Below, one piece after another: positions 47,531-58,747 of a stretch of 64,000 nucleotides of DNA. The first letter of the stretch is position 1; every line of letters begins with the position of its first letter. The translations under genes were made by a program, and so were the position numbers. The stretch spans positions 1-64,000 of the forward strand of contig NZ_JACVOS010000002.1 in NCBI RefSeq assembly GCF_018882335.1, given 5' to 3'. This stretch comes from Polynucleobacter sp. AM-25C3. Lineage in GTDB: Bacteria; Pseudomonadota; Gammaproteobacteria; Burkholderiales; Burkholderiaceae. The notes beneath the pieces were generated by a model that was not told where the DNA came from, made no database searches, and was given only the letters and a program-made list of their open reading frames with translations.

Positions 47531-48604
47531 ATGGATAATTTCTTGAACCTCATTACCACCCAAGGTGAGGCTATCTTTGGCTCACTATGGCCACTTGTTT
47601 GGGCTTTGGTGCGTATCGTGATCATCGTATTGCCCATGTTCGGCGCCGTTGCTTACATGACCCTCTGGGAGCGTAAGCTGATCGGTTGGATGCATATCCG
47701 CCTCGGACCAAACCGTGTTGGCCCTTTGGGCTTGCTGCAACCTATCGCTGATGCGTTGAAGTTATTGATGAAGGAGATCATTTCTCCGACTCAAGCTAGC
47801 AAAGTGCTTTATTTCATTGCACCAGTCATGGTGATCATGCCGGCTTTTGCCGCTTGGGCTGTGATTCCATTCCAGGCCAAAATGGTCTTGGCTGATGTCA
47901 ATGCCGGATTGCTCTACGTGATGGCAATTTCTTCTATTGGCGTTTACGGCGTGATTTTGGCGGGTTGGTCATCAAACTCCAAGTATCCATTCCTTGGCGC
48001 TATGCGTGCTTCAGCTCAAATGATTTCTTATGAGATCGCTATGGGCTTTGCATTGGTTACCGTGTTGTTGACTTCAGGCTCTTTGAACTTGAGCACGATT
48101 GTTGCTTCACAAGAGCAGGGCTACTTTGCCAGCATCGGCTTGAACTTCCTTTCTTGGAACTGGTTGCCATTGCTGCCAATGTTCGTGATTTACTTCATCT
48201 CCGGCGTTGCCGAAACTAACCGCCATCCATTTGACGTGGTTGAAGGTGAATCCGAGATTGTTGCGGGCCACATGGTTGAGTACTCCGGTATGGCGTTTGC
48301 CATGTTCTTCTTGGCTGAATACGCCAACATGATCTTGATCGCTGCTTTAGCGGCAACAATGTTCTTGGGTGGCTGGTTGCCTATCGTTGATTTGCCAATC
48401 CTCCGCGATATCCCTGGTTTCTTCTGGTTGTTTGCAAAAACCTTCTTCCTCTTGTCTTGCGTTATCTGGTTGCGTGCCACATTGCCGCGCTATCGCTATG
48501 ACCAAATCATGCGTTTGGGTTGGAAGATCTTTATTCCTATCTCTGTATTCTGGGTAGTTGTCGTTGGCGCATGGGTTGTATCCCCATTGAATATTTGGAA
48601 ATAA
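47531..48604 (+). CDS. nuoH: NADH-quinone oxidoreductase subunit H
   Basis: The 357-residue protein has about eight membrane helices with the [20 protein letters not shown] loop near the quinone entrance and the [20 protein letters not shown] loop of charged residues. It links the membrane and peripheral arms. Confidence 0.96.
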   Translation: MDNFLNLITTQGEAIFGSLWPLVWALVRIVIIVLPMFGAVAYMTLWERKLIGWMHIRLGPNRVGPLGLLQPIADALKLLMKEIISPTQASKVLYFIAPVMVIMPAFAAWAVIPFQAKMVLADVNAGLLYVMAISSIGVYGVILAGWSSNSKYPFLGAMRASAQMISYEIAMGFALVTVLLTSGSLNLSTIVASQEQGYFASIGLNFLSWNWLPLLPMFVIYFISGVAETNRHPFDVVEGESEIVAGHMVEYSGMAFAMFFLAEYANMILIAALAATMFLGGWLPIVDLPILRDIPGFFWLFAKTFFLLSCVIWLRATLPRYRYDQIMRLGWKIFIPISVFWVVVVGAWVVSPLNIWK

Positions 48605-48615
48605 GTTGATCAATC

Positions 48616-49107
48616 ATGTTTAAGAAAATTTCCCAATTCCTCGATAGCTTGATGCTCAAAGATATTTTGGTCGGTATGTCGATTACCGGTCGCTATCTCT
48701 TTAAGCCAAAGATCACTATTCAGTACCCTGAAGAGAGAACCCCTCAATCTGTTCGCTTCCGCGGTTTGCATGCTTTGCGCCGCTATGAAAACGGGGAAGA
48801 GCGTTGTATTGGTTGCAAATTATGCGAGGCTGTTTGCCCAGCGTATGCAATCACCATTGAAACAGCTGAGCGCGATGATGGTACCCGTCGCACAAGCCGT
48901 TATGACATTGATTTAACGAAGTGTATTTTCTGCGGCTTCTGTGAGGAGGCTTGCCCAGTAGACGCTATTGTTGAAACCAATATTTTTGAGTATTTCGGTG
49001 ATAAGCGCGGTGATTTGTACTTCACTAAAGAAATGCTTTTGGCAGTAGGCGATAAGTATGAAAAAGATATCGCCGCTAACCGCGCAGCTGATGCGCCTTA
49101 TCGTTAA
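48616..49107 (+). CDS. nuoI: NADH-quinone oxidoreductase subunit I
   Basis: The 163-residue ferredoxin-like protein carries two [4Fe-4S] sets, [12 protein letters not shown] and [12 protein letters not shown] (clusters N6a and N6b). It hands electrons to NuoB. Confidence 0.96.
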   Translation: MFKKISQFLDSLMLKDILVGMSITGRYLFKPKITIQYPEERTPQSVRFRGLHALRRYENGEERCIGCKLCEAVCPAYAITIETAERDDGTRRTSRYDIDLTKCIFCGFCEEACPVDAIVETNIFEYFGDKRGDLYFTKEMLLAVGDKYEKDIAANRAADAPYR

Positions 49108-49128
49108 TCGAATCGAGCACAACGACAT

Positions 49129-49776
49129 ATGACATTCGATACCTCTACACTCTTTGCAGCTTTCTTCTACGCCTTTGCCGGTCTATTAGTGCTTTCCGCA
49201 TTGCGCGTGATTACTGCACGCAATCCGGTTCATGCGGCATTGTTCTTGGTTCTGGCTTTCTTCTGCGCCTCTGGCTTGTGGATGCTTCTGAAGGCTGAGT
49301 TTCTAAGTCTGGCTTTGATCCTCGTTTATGTTGGCGCGGTAATGGTTCTCTTCTTATTCGTGGTGATGATGCTCGATCTAGATCTTGAGCACTTACGTCG
49401 TGATTTCAAGAAATTCCTACCCGTAGCCTTCTTGATGGGTGCGGTAATCGTATTAGAGTTGTCCATCGTATTGATTCGTAGCTTTATTGGTACTAGTGCA
49501 CCTGTGCAACCAATGCTGGAAGAGATGGCAACGAGCAATACCCAAGCCTTGGGTATGCTCATTTTCGTTGACTATGTTTATGCCTTTGAGGTTGCTGGCG
49601 TCATTCTTTTGGTGGCCATCATTGCTGCCGTTGCATTAACTCTGCGTAATCGTAAAGACTCCAAATCCCAAAATATTCATGAGCAAGTGAATGTGAATTC
49701 TGCCGATCGCATGCGCATCGTCAAGATGGGTTCTGATATGGCCGCAAAGCAAGATACACGCGGGGAGAAGAAATGA
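49129..49776 (+). CDS. nuoJ: NADH-quinone oxidoreductase subunit J
   Basis: The 215-residue protein has five membrane helices, with the [14 protein letters not shown] and [24 protein letters not shown] helices (one conserved in ND6). A hydrophilic C-terminal tail follows. It overlaps nuoK by 4 bp. Confidence 0.95.
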   Translation: MTFDTSTLFAAFFYAFAGLLVLSALRVITARNPVHAALFLVLAFFCASGLWMLLKAEFLSLALILVYVGAVMVLFLFVVMMLDLDLEHLRRDFKKFLPVAFLMGAVIVLELSIVLIRSFIGTSAPVQPMLEEMATSNTQALGMLIFVDYVYAFEVAGVILLVAIIAAVALTLRNRKDSKSQNIHEQVNVNSADRMRIVKMGSDMAAKQDTRGEKK

Positions 49777-50081
49777 CTATTACTCTCGCTCACTACTTAG
49801 TGCTTGGCGCAATCTTGTTTGCGACCAGCGTGATTGGTATTTTCTTGAATCGCAAGAACATCATCGTGCTCTTAATGGCAATTGAACTCATGCTCCTCTC
49901 GGTGAACATGAACTTTGTAGCCTTCTCCCATTACTTGGGCGATATGGCTGGTCAAGTATTCGTATTCTTTATTTTGACTGTGGCTGCTGCTGAGGCAGCG
50001 ATCGGTCTGGCAATTTTGGTTGTGCTCTTCCGTAAGGTGGACACCATTAATGCTGAAGACCTTGACCACCTAAAAGGCTAG
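49773..50081 (+). CDS. nuoK: NADH-quinone oxidoreductase subunit K
   Basis: The 102-residue protein has three membrane helices with the conserved acidic residues in [13 protein letters not shown] and [13 protein letters not shown] that lie in the proton path (ND4L homologue). Spacing to nuoL is 2 bp. Confidence 0.96.
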   Translation: MTITLAHYLVLGAILFATSVIGIFLNRKNIIVLLMAIELMLLSVNMNFVAFSHYLGDMAGQVFVFFILTVAAAEAAIGLAILVVLFRKVDTINAEDLDHLKG

Positions 50082-50083
50082 TC

Positions 50084-52141
50084 ATGCAATTGACCTTAAC
50101 TCTTCCCGTTCTCTGCGCAATTCCGCTGGCGCCATTATTTGGCTCAGCCATTGCCGGATTCTTTGGCACTAAATTAGGCGGCAATCGCATCGGTAACGGT
50201 GCTTGCCAGTTCGTTACCATCCTGGGTGTGATGATCGCCTTCGTCTTGTCTTGCTTCGTACTCGTGCAAGTCATGGATGGCTTCTATTTCAACGGCACTG
50301 TGTATCGCTGGATGCAGTTGGGTGAACTTAATCTAGATATCGGTTTCTTAATTGACCCGCTGACAGCGACCATGATGTGTGTGGTGACCTTTGTTTCCTT
50401 GATGGTTCACATCTACACCATTGGCTATATGCAGGGTGAAGAGGGCTATAACCGCTTCTTCTCATACATCTCACTCTTTACCTTCGCTATGTTGATGTTG
50501 GTAATGAGTAATAACCTTTTGCAACTCTTCTTCGGTTGGGAAGCAGTGGGTGTGGTTTCATATCTGTTAATTGGCTTCTACTATGAGCGTCAGTCAGCGG
50601 TGTTTGCAAACATGAAGGCCTTCTTAGTTAACCGTGTTGGTGACTTTGGCTTCATTCTTGGCATCGGCTTGCTATTAGCTAGTACCGGCTCCATGAACTA
50701 CGACGTGATCTTTGCCCAAAACACTGCATTGGCTGCGCAAACCTTGCCAGGCACCAGCTGGAATTTAGTAACCGTTGCCTGTATCTGTCTCTTTATTGGC
50801 GCCATGGGTAAATCAGCCCAGTTTCCATTGCACGTTTGGTTGCCAGACTCCATGGAAGGCCCAACCCCAATTTCTGCATTGATTCACGCGGCAACGATGG
50901 TGACTGCCGGTATCTTCATGGTGTCACGTATGTCACCTCTGTTTGAATTGTCTGATGTGGCCTTGAGCTTTATCTTGGTGATTGGTTCTATTACCGCGCT
51001 CTTTATGGGTTTCTTGGGAATCGTTCAGACCGATATCAAGCGGGTAGTTGCATATTCAACACTGTCTCAGTTGGGTTATATGACGGTTGCCTTGGGGGTA
51101 TCTGCCTATCCAGTAGCCATCTTCCATCTCATGACACACGCATTCTTCAAAGCACTCTTGTTCCTTGCGGCAGGTAGTGTGATCTTGGGTATGCATCATG
51201 AGCAAGATATGCGCAAGATGGGCGGTCTCTGGAAGTACATGCCAATTACTTGCCTCATGATGTTGTTGGGCAACCTAGCACTGATCGGCACCCCGTTCTT
51301 CTCCGGCTTCTATTCAAAAGATTCCATCATTGAAGCGGTAGCGGCTAGCCATATCCCCGGTTCTGGTTTTGCTTACTTTGCTGTAATGGCCAGCGTCTTT
51401 GTAACGGCTTTGTATTCCTTCCGTCTGTACTTCTATGTATTCCACGGTAAAGCTCGCTGGGGTCATGCAGATGCCCACGCACACGATCATCATGATCATG
51501 CAGAGCAGGGCGATGATCATGCGCACCATGGTTTAGCGCCTGGTCAAAAGCCACATGAGTCACCATTTGTTGTGACCTTGCCATTGATTTTGTTGGCAAT
51601 TCCTTCGGTCATCATCGGTTACTACACAATTACCCCTTTGTTATTTGGTACGTATTTCGGCGACTCCATCTTTGTGGATATCGGCAAGCACCCGGCTATG
51701 AAGGAACTAGCTGAAGAGTTCCATGGCCCGATTGCCATGGCAATGCATTCCTTAACATCGCCGGTATTACTTTTGGTTGTGCTGGGCGTACTGACTGCTG
51801 CGATTGGTTACCTCTGGGCACCGAAGTTGCCTGGCGTAGTTGCGCAAGCATTTGCACCAATCAAGAAACTCTTGGATAACAAATATTATCTCGATGATTT
51901 GAATCAAGCGGTTTTTGCTAAAGGTTTGCTGTGGATCGGTGGTGTCTTATGGCATCGCGGCGATCAACAGGTTATTGACGGCTTTTTGGTTAACGGTAGT
52001 GCGCATGCAGTAGGGCGCTTCTCCGCAGTCATTCGCCATTTGCAATCCGGTTATCTCTATCACTATGCCTTTGCAATGATTGCGGGCTTGGCGGTATTGT
52101 TGGCTTGGGTTTTGTACGCTTACCTGCCTTTTGTTCGCTAG
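50084..52141 (+). CDS. nuoL: NADH-quinone oxidoreductase subunit L, with His-rich loop
   Basis: The 685-residue antiporter-like subunit (ND5) contains the LLQLFFGWEAVGVVSYLLIG helix with its key Glu. A second, lateral-helix C-terminal region completes it. Between helices near residues 461-482 lies a hydrophilic loop holding nine His in about 25 residues, mixed with Asp. This could bind metal or be an unstructured filler; similar loops occur in relatives from memory. It pumps protons at the arm end. Confidence 0.95.
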   Translation: MQLTLTLPVLCAIPLAPLFGSAIAGFFGTKLGGNRIGNGACQFVTILGVMIAFVLSCFVLVQVMDGFYFNGTVYRWMQLGELNLDIGFLIDPLTATMMCVVTFVSLMVHIYTIGYMQGEEGYNRFFSYISLFTFAMLMLVMSNNLLQLFFGWEAVGVVSYLLIGFYYERQSAVFANMKAFLVNRVGDFGFILGIGLLLASTGSMNYDVIFAQNTALAAQTLPGTSWNLVTVACICLFIGAMGKSAQFPLHVWLPDSMEGPTPISALIHAATMVTAGIFMVSRMSPLFELSDVALSFILVIGSITALFMGFLGIVQTDIKRVVAYSTLSQLGYMTVALGVSAYPVAIFHLMTHAFFKALLFLAAGSVILGMHHEQDMRKMGGLWKYMPITCLMMLLGNLALIGTPFFSGFYSKDSIIEAVAASHIPGSGFAYFAVMASVFVTALYSFRLYFYVFHGKARWGHADAHAHDHHDHAEQGDDHAHHGLAPGQKPHESPFVVTLPLILLAIPSVIIGYYTITPLLFGTYFGDSIFVDIGKHPAMKELAEEFHGPIAMAMHSLTSPVLLLVVLGVLTAAIGYLWAPKLPGVVAQAFAPIKKLLDNKYYLDDLNQAVFAKGLLWIGGVLWHRGDQQVIDGFLVNGSAHAVGRFSAVIRHLQSGYLYHYAFAMIAGLAVLLAWVLYAYLPFVR

Positions 52142-52165
52142 GCCTTTGTTACTTAAGTAGCCATC

Positions 52166-53632
52166 ATGATTCTTTCTTACGCCATCTGGATCCCGATTTT
52201 CTTCGGCATCATTATTCTGTTCTACGGTTCGGAGAAGCCGACTGCCGGTGTTCGCTGGTTAGCTCTCGTAGGTTCTGTGCTTGGCTTTATTGCAACTCTG
52301 CCATTGGTAATCAACTTTGATATCGCCAATCCTGGCATGCAGTTTGTAGAAAAGTTGAGCTGGATTCCACGTTACGACATTAACTACCACTTAGGAATCG
52401 ATGGTATCTCGGTTTGGTTCATCGTTCTGACTGCATTCGTCAATATTATTGTGGTGATTGCTGCATGGGAAGTGATTGATAAGAAGGTCTCGCAGTACAT
52501 GGCTTCTTTCTTAATCCTTTCTGGGTTAATGATTGGCGTATTCGCCGCGCTAGATGCTTTGTTGTTCTATGTGTTCTTCGAGGCAACCTTAATTCCGATG
52601 TACATCATCATCGGTGTGTGGGGCGGTCATAACCGCATCTATGCCGCATTCAAGTTTTTCCTGTACACCTTGCTTGGCTCATTGCTGACTTTGATTGCCA
52701 TGCTGTATTTATATAACGTAACCAATACTTTCGATATCTTGGCTTGGCATAACGCTCGTCTCGACATCGTTGAGCAAATTCTCCTGTTCTTTGCATTCTT
52801 CATGGCTTTTGCAGTGAAGGTTCCAATGTGGCCTTTGCATACATGGTTGCCAGATGTTCACGTTGAGGCGCCAACTGGCGGCTCGGTGGTGTTGGCAGCG
52901 ATCATGCTGAAGCTTGGTGCCTATGGCTTCTTGCGTTTCTCATTGCCGATCGCTCCGGATGCAAGCCAATATCTCGGTCCATTTGTGATCTTCTTATCTT
53001 TAGTTGCCGTGATCTACGTTGGCGCAGTAGCTTTAGTTCAGAAAGACATGAAGAAGCTCGTAGCTTACTCATCAGTAGCTCATATGGGTTTTGTGACCCT
53101 TGGTTTCTTCCTCTTTAGCCCATTGGGTATTGAGGGCGGCATTGTGCAGATGATTTCTCACGGTTTCGTGGCTGGCGCAATGTTCCTGTCTATTGGCGTG
53201 CTGTACGACCGCATGCATACCCGTCAAATTGCTGATTACGGTGGCGTTGTTCATCGTATGCCGGCCTTTACAGCCTTTGCGGTATTAATGGCTATGGCGA
53301 ACTGTGGTTTGCCTGCTACCTCTGGTTTCGTGGGCGAGTTCATGGTGATTTTGGCAGCCGTCGATTACGATTTTGTGATCGGTATCTTGGCATCTACCGC
53401 TTTAATCCTGGGTGCTGCTTATTCTTTGTGGATGGTCAAGCGCGTGTTTTTCGGCGCCATCACCAATCAGCATGTTGAGGAATTAAAAGATCTCAATGCG
53501 CGTGAGTATTTCATGATGGCGGTCCTGTCCATCTGCGTTATCGGCATGGGCGTATATCCAAAGCCTTTTACCGACATCATCCATCCTGCCGTGATTAATC
53601 TGTTGCAGCATGTTGCTGTCAGCAAACTCTGA
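52166..53632 (+). CDS. nuoM: NADH-quinone oxidoreductase subunit M
   Basis: The 488-residue ND4-like subunit has LDALLFYVFFEATLIPMYIIIG with the conserved Glu and VPMWPLHTWLPDVHVEAPTGGS. It has about 14 membrane helices, all in the antiporter-like fold. It forms one of the proton channels. Confidence 0.96.
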   Translation: MILSYAIWIPIFFGIIILFYGSEKPTAGVRWLALVGSVLGFIATLPLVINFDIANPGMQFVEKLSWIPRYDINYHLGIDGISVWFIVLTAFVNIIVVIAAWEVIDKKVSQYMASFLILSGLMIGVFAALDALLFYVFFEATLIPMYIIIGVWGGHNRIYAAFKFFLYTLLGSLLTLIAMLYLYNVTNTFDILAWHNARLDIVEQILLFFAFFMAFAVKVPMWPLHTWLPDVHVEAPTGGSVVLAAIMLKLGAYGFLRFSLPIAPDASQYLGPFVIFLSLVAVIYVGAVALVQKDMKKLVAYSSVAHMGFVTLGFFLFSPLGIEGGIVQMISHGFVAGAMFLSIGVLYDRMHTRQIADYGGVVHRMPAFTAFAVLMAMANCGLPATSGFVGEFMVILAAVDYDFVIGILASTALILGAAYSLWMVKRVFFGAITNQHVEELKDLNAREYFMMAVLSICVIGMGVYPKPFTDIIHPAVINLLQHVAVSKL

Positions 53633-53642
53633 GTAAAAGCTA

Positions 53643-55148
53643 ATGCAAGCATTTGACCTATACGCCGTCCTGCCGGAACTCGTTTTACTCGTAGCTACCT
53701 GCTTCTTGTTGGTGGCAAGCGTTTATGTTCCTGAGCGTCAGCCATCCACGCCTGGAGTAGAGCAGGATATTTTCCATACGCCACGTGGTGTTGGCTTTGT
53801 TTATTTCTTCTCCATCATTTTGTTAGCTTATTTGATTCTTGCATTTGTGGGCCGCATGGGGGATGTTTCTGTTGTGGCCATGAATGGCTTATTTCAGTCT
53901 GATCCAATTTCAAATCTGCTAAAGGCGTGCTCATGTGGTGCGGTGTTGGTGAGTTTGGTGTATTCAAAGCAATATCTCACTGATCGTGCTTTGTTCCGCC
54001 CAGACTTTATTGTCTTGGCTTTGCTTGCCTTGTTGGGACAGTGCGTATTGATCTCTGGTGCAAATCTTCTCACTCTCTACCTGGGTCTTGAGTTGATGGC
54101 TTTGCCTACTTATGCTTTAGTAGCGATGCGCCATAACAGCGAGAAGAGTGTTGAAGCGGGTATTAAGTACTTCATTCTTGGCGCCTTAGCGTCTGGTTTC
54201 TTGCTCTACGGCATGTCGATGTTGTATGGCGTTACTGGCTCACTTGATTTAATTGAAATCTTCAGAACAGTTGCTGACCCTCGCGTGAACCATTTAGTCA
54301 TGGCGTTTGGCTTGGTATTTATTGTTTCTGGTCTGGCATTTAAGTTGGGCGTTGTGCCGTTTCATATGTGGGTTCCAGATGTGTACCAGGGCGCACCAAC
54401 GGCTGTCACCTTAATGATTGCAGCGGCGCCGAAGTTGGCTGCCTTCGCATTGTTATTCCGTTTATTGGTGAACACCTTATTGCCTTTAATGGGTGACTGG
54501 CAGCCGATGTTGGTCTTGTTGGCAGTCTTATCTTTAGTTGTTGGTAACGTGACTGCGATTGCTCAAACCAATGTGAAGCGGATGTTGGCTTACTCAGCGA
54601 TTGCACAAATGGGCTTTGTATTGCTGGGCATGTTGTCGGTATTTGATGATCATGCCTTTAGTGCTTCGATGTTCTACGCCATCACTTATGTGTTGACTAC
54701 ATTAGGAAGCTTCGGCCTCTTGATGATGTTGTCCCGTAAAGGCCATGATTGCGAAACCATTGATGATCTCAAGGGTTTAAATAAACGCCATCCATGGTTT
54801 GCTTTTATTGGCTTAGTGATGATGTTCTCTTTGGCAGGTATTCCGCCAACAGTAGGCTTTGCGGCTAAGCTAGGGGTACTCGAAGCCTTGGTTGATGGCG
54901 AACATACATTCTTGGCTATTATTGCTGTAATTGCTTCATTAATTGGCGCGTTCTACTACCTTAGAGTCGTTAAGGTCATGTACTTTGATGAGCCTAAGGC
55001 AGAGCATGCTGTTGAGATTTCAGGATCTGGATTTGCCCGCGGTCTCTTGAGTCTGAATGCTGTTTTTGTATTGGCATTGGGAATCTTCCCTGCAGGCTTG
55101 ATGGCAGTGTGCCTTGATGCGATGCGTCGTACTTTATTGGGTTCCTAG
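53643..55148 (+). CDS. nuoN: NADH-quinone oxidoreductase subunit N
   Basis: The 501-residue ND2-like subunit has [20 protein letters not shown] with the conserved Glu and [18 protein letters not shown]. It has an N-terminal extension of one helix and loop before the core. It ends the nuo operon, which is followed by a terminator. Confidence 0.96.
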   Translation: MQAFDLYAVLPELVLLVATCFLLVASVYVPERQPSTPGVEQDIFHTPRGVGFVYFFSIILLAYLILAFVGRMGDVSVVAMNGLFQSDPISNLLKACSCGAVLVSLVYSKQYLTDRALFRPDFIVLALLALLGQCVLISGANLLTLYLGLELMALPTYALVAMRHNSEKSVEAGIKYFILGALASGFLLYGMSMLYGVTGSLDLIEIFRTVADPRVNHLVMAFGLVFIVSGLAFKLGVVPFHMWVPDVYQGAPTAVTLMIAAAPKLAAFALLFRLLVNTLLPLMGDWQPMLVLLAVLSLVVGNVTAIAQTNVKRMLAYSAIAQMGFVLLGMLSVFDDHAFSASMFYAITYVLTTLGSFGLLMMLSRKGHDCETIDDLKGLNKRHPWFAFIGLVMMFSLAGIPPTVGFAAKLGVLEALVDGEHTFLAIIAVIASLIGAFYYLRVVKVMYFDEPKAEHAVEISGSGFARGLLSLNAVFVLALGIFPAGLMAVCLDAMRRTLLGS

Positions 55149-55177
55149 GGAATCAAATGATCATGGTGGTGATGAAG

Positions 55178-55199
55178 GGCTCCGAATAGGAGCCTTTTT
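55178..55199 (+). terminator. Intrinsic terminator of the nuo operon
   Basis: GGCTCC (55178-55183) pairs with GGAGCC (55189-55194) around GAATA, followed by TTTTT. It lies 30 bp after the nuoN stop. Confidence 0.85.
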
Positions 55200-55254
55200 C
55201 ATTTCTGTCATCCGAGTTTTGTAAGATGGCTATTCAATATACGAAAGAAGCGTA

Positions 55255-55857
55255 ATGACTGAAAAATCGTTTGCAGACCTACCAACTGGCGATGCCCACT
55301 TAATGGAAGAGCGCTTGTCTGGTGAAGACATCTATGGCGGCATCTTTCTGAATATGAAGCGGGATCAAGTTAGCCTGCCCGATGGCAATCAAGCAGTTCG
55401 GGAATATCTTACCCATCCAGGCGCAGTCGCTATTTTGGCTATCTTAGATGATGGCAGGGTACTCATGGAGCGCCAATATCGCTACCCAATTGCAAAGGCC
55501 TGTCTCGAGATTCCGGCGGGGAAGTTAGATCCTAAAGAGGATCACCTGGTATGCGCGCAGCGTGAGCTGGCTGAGGAGACTGGCTACTCCGCAAGTAAGT
55601 GGAGTTTCATTCGCCGTATTCATCCAGTGATCTCTTATTCGACAGAATTTATTGATATCTACTTGGCTGAGGGCTTGGTCTCCGGGAAAAGCCACTTGGA
55701 TGAGGAAGAGTTTTTGGATGTCTTTGCCGCCCCTTTAGAGCAGCTTTTGGAATGGGTAGAGCAGGGCGAGATTACCGATGTTAAGACGACGATTGCGGCC
55801 TATTGGCTGGATCGATATCGCCGTGGCTTAGTGAGTCCTGTGCCCATCACAGGCTAA
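55255..55857 (+). CDS. Nudix hydrolase (ADP-ribose pyrophosphatase type)
   Basis: The 200-residue protein has a complete Nudix box beginning GKLDPKE (G-x5-E) and ending RELAEETG (REx2EExG), so the metal site is intact. The N-terminal beta region and PAGKLD placement fit NudF-like ADP-ribose or nucleoside-diphosphate-sugar hydrolases. In Burkholderiales this gene and a DUF1178 gene commonly follow nuoN. Substrate not certain. Confidence 0.88.
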   Translation: MTEKSFADLPTGDAHLMEERLSGEDIYGGIFLNMKRDQVSLPDGNQAVREYLTHPGAVAILAILDDGRVLMERQYRYPIAKACLEIPAGKLDPKEDHLVCAQRELAEETGYSASKWSFIRRIHPVISYSTEFIDIYLAEGLVSGKSHLDEEEFLDVFAAPLEQLLEWVEQGEITDVKTTIAAYWLDRYRRGLVSPVPITG

Positions 55858-55891
55858 TTCAATAAACCTATTAAAATAGGGCTATTGAATT
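55856..55891 (+). repeat. Near-perfect 36-bp inverted repeat between Nudix and DUF1178 genes
   Basis: AATTCAATA (55856-55864) pairs with TATTGAATT (55883-55891), with inner CCTAT/ATAGG around a TAAA loop and a 2-nt internal bulge per side. It starts at the Nudix stop codon. A weak T-rich tail follows, so it could be a terminator or an operator of the DUF1178 gene. Confidence 0.6.
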
Positions 55892-55918
55892 TAGTAGTTT
55901 TGCCCCTATATAGGTCTT

Positions 55919-56446
55919 ATGAAAGTTTACAACCTCGCTTGCCCACTAGATCATCGCTTTGAAGGGTGGTTTGCCTCTGAAGAGGATTGCCTTGCTCAGC
56001 AAGACAAGGGAATGCTTGCGTGCCCCATTTGCGATAGCACTGAGATTACCCGTATGCCATCGGCTCCACATATTGCTAAATCGGGCTCCAATAAAGAGCT
56101 ATCTACATCGACAGAGCTTACCGTTACCCATACTGCAAGCACCGACAACAGTGGTGTTACTGGCTCGATCAGCGGCGATGTTGTTGCTCTGACTGGTGGT
56201 GACCATTCTCAACTGGAGGCTCAGGTGCAAGCTGCCTTTTTAAAGGGTATGCGTGAGTTAATGGGGCGATCCGAGGATGTCGGGAACTCCTTTGCTGAAG
56301 AGGCTCGCAAAATTCACTATAAAGAATCTCCTGAGCGGAGTATTCGTGGTCAAACCACTTTAGACGAAGCTGAGGCTTTGCGCGAAGAGGGAATTGAGGT
56401 CATGGCGATGCCCATGATGCCCGCCTTCAAAAACACCCTGCAGTAG
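55919..56446 (+). CDS. DUF1178-family protein with N-terminal zinc-ribbon-like Cys pairs
   Basis: The 175-residue protein starts MKVYNLACPLDHRFEGWF and has a Cys at 8 and CPIC at 35-38, patterned like a zinc ribbon seen in DUF1178. The middle is variable and Ser/Thr-rich. The C-terminal half has a conserved helical FAEEARKIHYKESPERSIRGQTTLDEAEALREEGIEV segment. Function unknown; linked to the Nudix gene by position. Confidence 0.82.
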   Translation: MKVYNLACPLDHRFEGWFASEEDCLAQQDKGMLACPICDSTEITRMPSAPHIAKSGSNKELSTSTELTVTHTASTDNSGVTGSISGDVVALTGGDHSQLEAQVQAAFLKGMRELMGRSEDVGNSFAEEARKIHYKESPERSIRGQTTLDEAEALREEGIEVMAMPMMPAFKNTLQ

Positions 56447-56461
56447 CCAGCTTTCCCCTAA

Positions 56462-57280
<819 letters not shown>

Positions 57281-57327
57281 GTTCATCAAGTTATCGCATT
57301 CGTAAACAGTAGTCGAAAGCCTGCCCT

Positions 57328-57981
57328 GTGAATTTTCTGGATATTCTTGCCCAGTTAGCTCAGGGCATTTCTTATACGGTTCTAGTAACACTGGTTTGCT
57401 CACTAACTGGCCTAGTGGTGGGCTTGTTCTTAGCAAGCCTGCGTCGCCTTGATATCCCTTGGCTTATTCCTATAATTGACTGCTACACCTATGTGTTTAG
57501 AGGGGTGCCGGTCCTTGTGTTGCTATTCATGGTGTATTTTGGTTTGCCGGGTATTGGGTTCAAGGTTCCACCCTTAATGGCAATGGCGCTTAGTTTGGGT
57601 CTGGTTGCCTCGGCTTATTTGGCGGAGGTATTTCGGGGTGCATTTAACTCAGTTGATCCAGCGGAAGTGATTGCCGCCCAAGCCATGGGCATGACTCGCG
57701 TCCAGGTACTGCGATTTATCGAGCTGCCACAAATGTTGCGGTTCTCGGTTCCCGGTATGGTCAATGAGTTCACCTCAGTACTCAAATACTCGCCATTTGC
57801 TTATACCGTGGGTATTCCAGAAATCACCAAGCAGGCCATGACGCTGACCTCAACTACCCTGCGTGGAATAGAAGTGTATTTGGCAGTTGGCATCCTTTAC
57901 TTTGTGATTTACCGGGTTTGCTTGATTGGGGTTCAATTGTTAAGTAAACGCTACCAAATTCCAGGAATGAGTCCAGCATGA
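57328..57981 (+). CDS. Amino acid ABC transporter permease (His/Glu/Gln/Arg/opine family)
   Basis: The 217-residue protein starts at GTG and has about five helices. The EAA loop has AYLAEVFRGAFNSVDPAEVIAAQAMGMTRVQVLRFIELPQM, the standard motif. It pairs with the second permease 58747-59412 as a heterodimer. Substrate specificity is not readable. Confidence 0.9.
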   Translation: MNFLDILAQLAQGISYTVLVTLVCSLTGLVVGLFLASLRRLDIPWLIPIIDCYTYVFRGVPVLVLLFMVYFGLPGIGFKVPPLMAMALSLGLVASAYLAEVFRGAFNSVDPAEVIAAQAMGMTRVQVLRFIELPQMLRFSVPGMVNEFTSVLKYSPFAYTVGIPEITKQAMTLTSTTLRGIEVYLAVGILYFVIYRVCLIGVQLLSKRYQIPGMSPA

Positions 57982-58015
57982 GTATCAATATTTCATTATC
58001 CAAAGAGGTTGGTAC

Positions 58016-58747
58016 GTGGCATTAATTCAAGTGAGAGATTTGGTTAAAGAGTTTGATGGACAGACTGTTTTGTCTAACATTAATCTTGACCTGAAGGAGG
58101 GTGATGTCCGCGTATTGATGGGCGCATCTGGCTCAGGCAAGTCCACTTTATTACGCTGCCTCAATCGCCTAGTTGAGCCCACCTCTGGATCGATTGTTTT
58201 TAGGGGTAAAGAAGTATTAGGCCCCAATGTGGATGTGAGGGAGTTGCGTAAGCAAATTGGTTTTGTGTTTCAGCAGTTTGCTTTGTATAGTCATCTCACT
58301 GTATTGGATAACGTCTCATTGGGCTTGCGCAAGCTACACAAGATGGGTAAAGCGGAGGCTAAAGAAAAAGCCTTGTTTGAGTTATCCCATTTTGAGATGA
58401 CGCCCCATCAGGATAAGTATCCCTCGCAGCTTTCTGGAGGGCAGAAGCAGCGGGTCGCTATTGCTCGTGCACTGGCCATGGATCCAGCAGTCCTAGTTCT
58501 GGATGAGCCAACCTCAGCACTTGATCCAGTCATGTCTAGGGATGTAGCGGATCTGATCAATCGCTTGCACAGTGAAGGCATTACGATGATCTGCGTCACG
58601 CATGATCTAAACTTGGCTCGTAATATTGCTGATACCGTGATGTTCTTGGACCGCGGCGTGATTCGTGCTGATGATCGCATTGATGTGCTGAGCAAGCATA
58701 CTGATCCAGAGATTAAAGCCTTCTTTGGTTCTGAGGTAAAAGCCTGA
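58016..58747 (+). CDS. Amino acid ABC transporter ATP-binding protein
   Basis: The 243-residue ATPase starts at GTG after AGAGG. Walker A is GASGSGKSTL, signature LSGGQKQRVAIARALA and Walker B VLVLDEPTSALDP, with the H-loop in CVTHDL. It is GlnQ/HisP-like. It overlaps the following permease by one base. Confidence 0.93.
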   Translation: MALIQVRDLVKEFDGQTVLSNINLDLKEGDVRVLMGASGSGKSTLLRCLNRLVEPTSGSIVFRGKEVLGPNVDVRELRKQIGFVFQQFALYSHLTVLDNVSLGLRKLHKMGKAEAKEKALFELSHFEMTPHQDKYPSQLSGGQKQRVAIARALAMDPAVLVLDEPTSALDPVMSRDVADLINRLHSEGITMICVTHDLNLARNIADTVMFLDRGVIRADDRIDVLSKHTDPEIKAFFGSEVKA

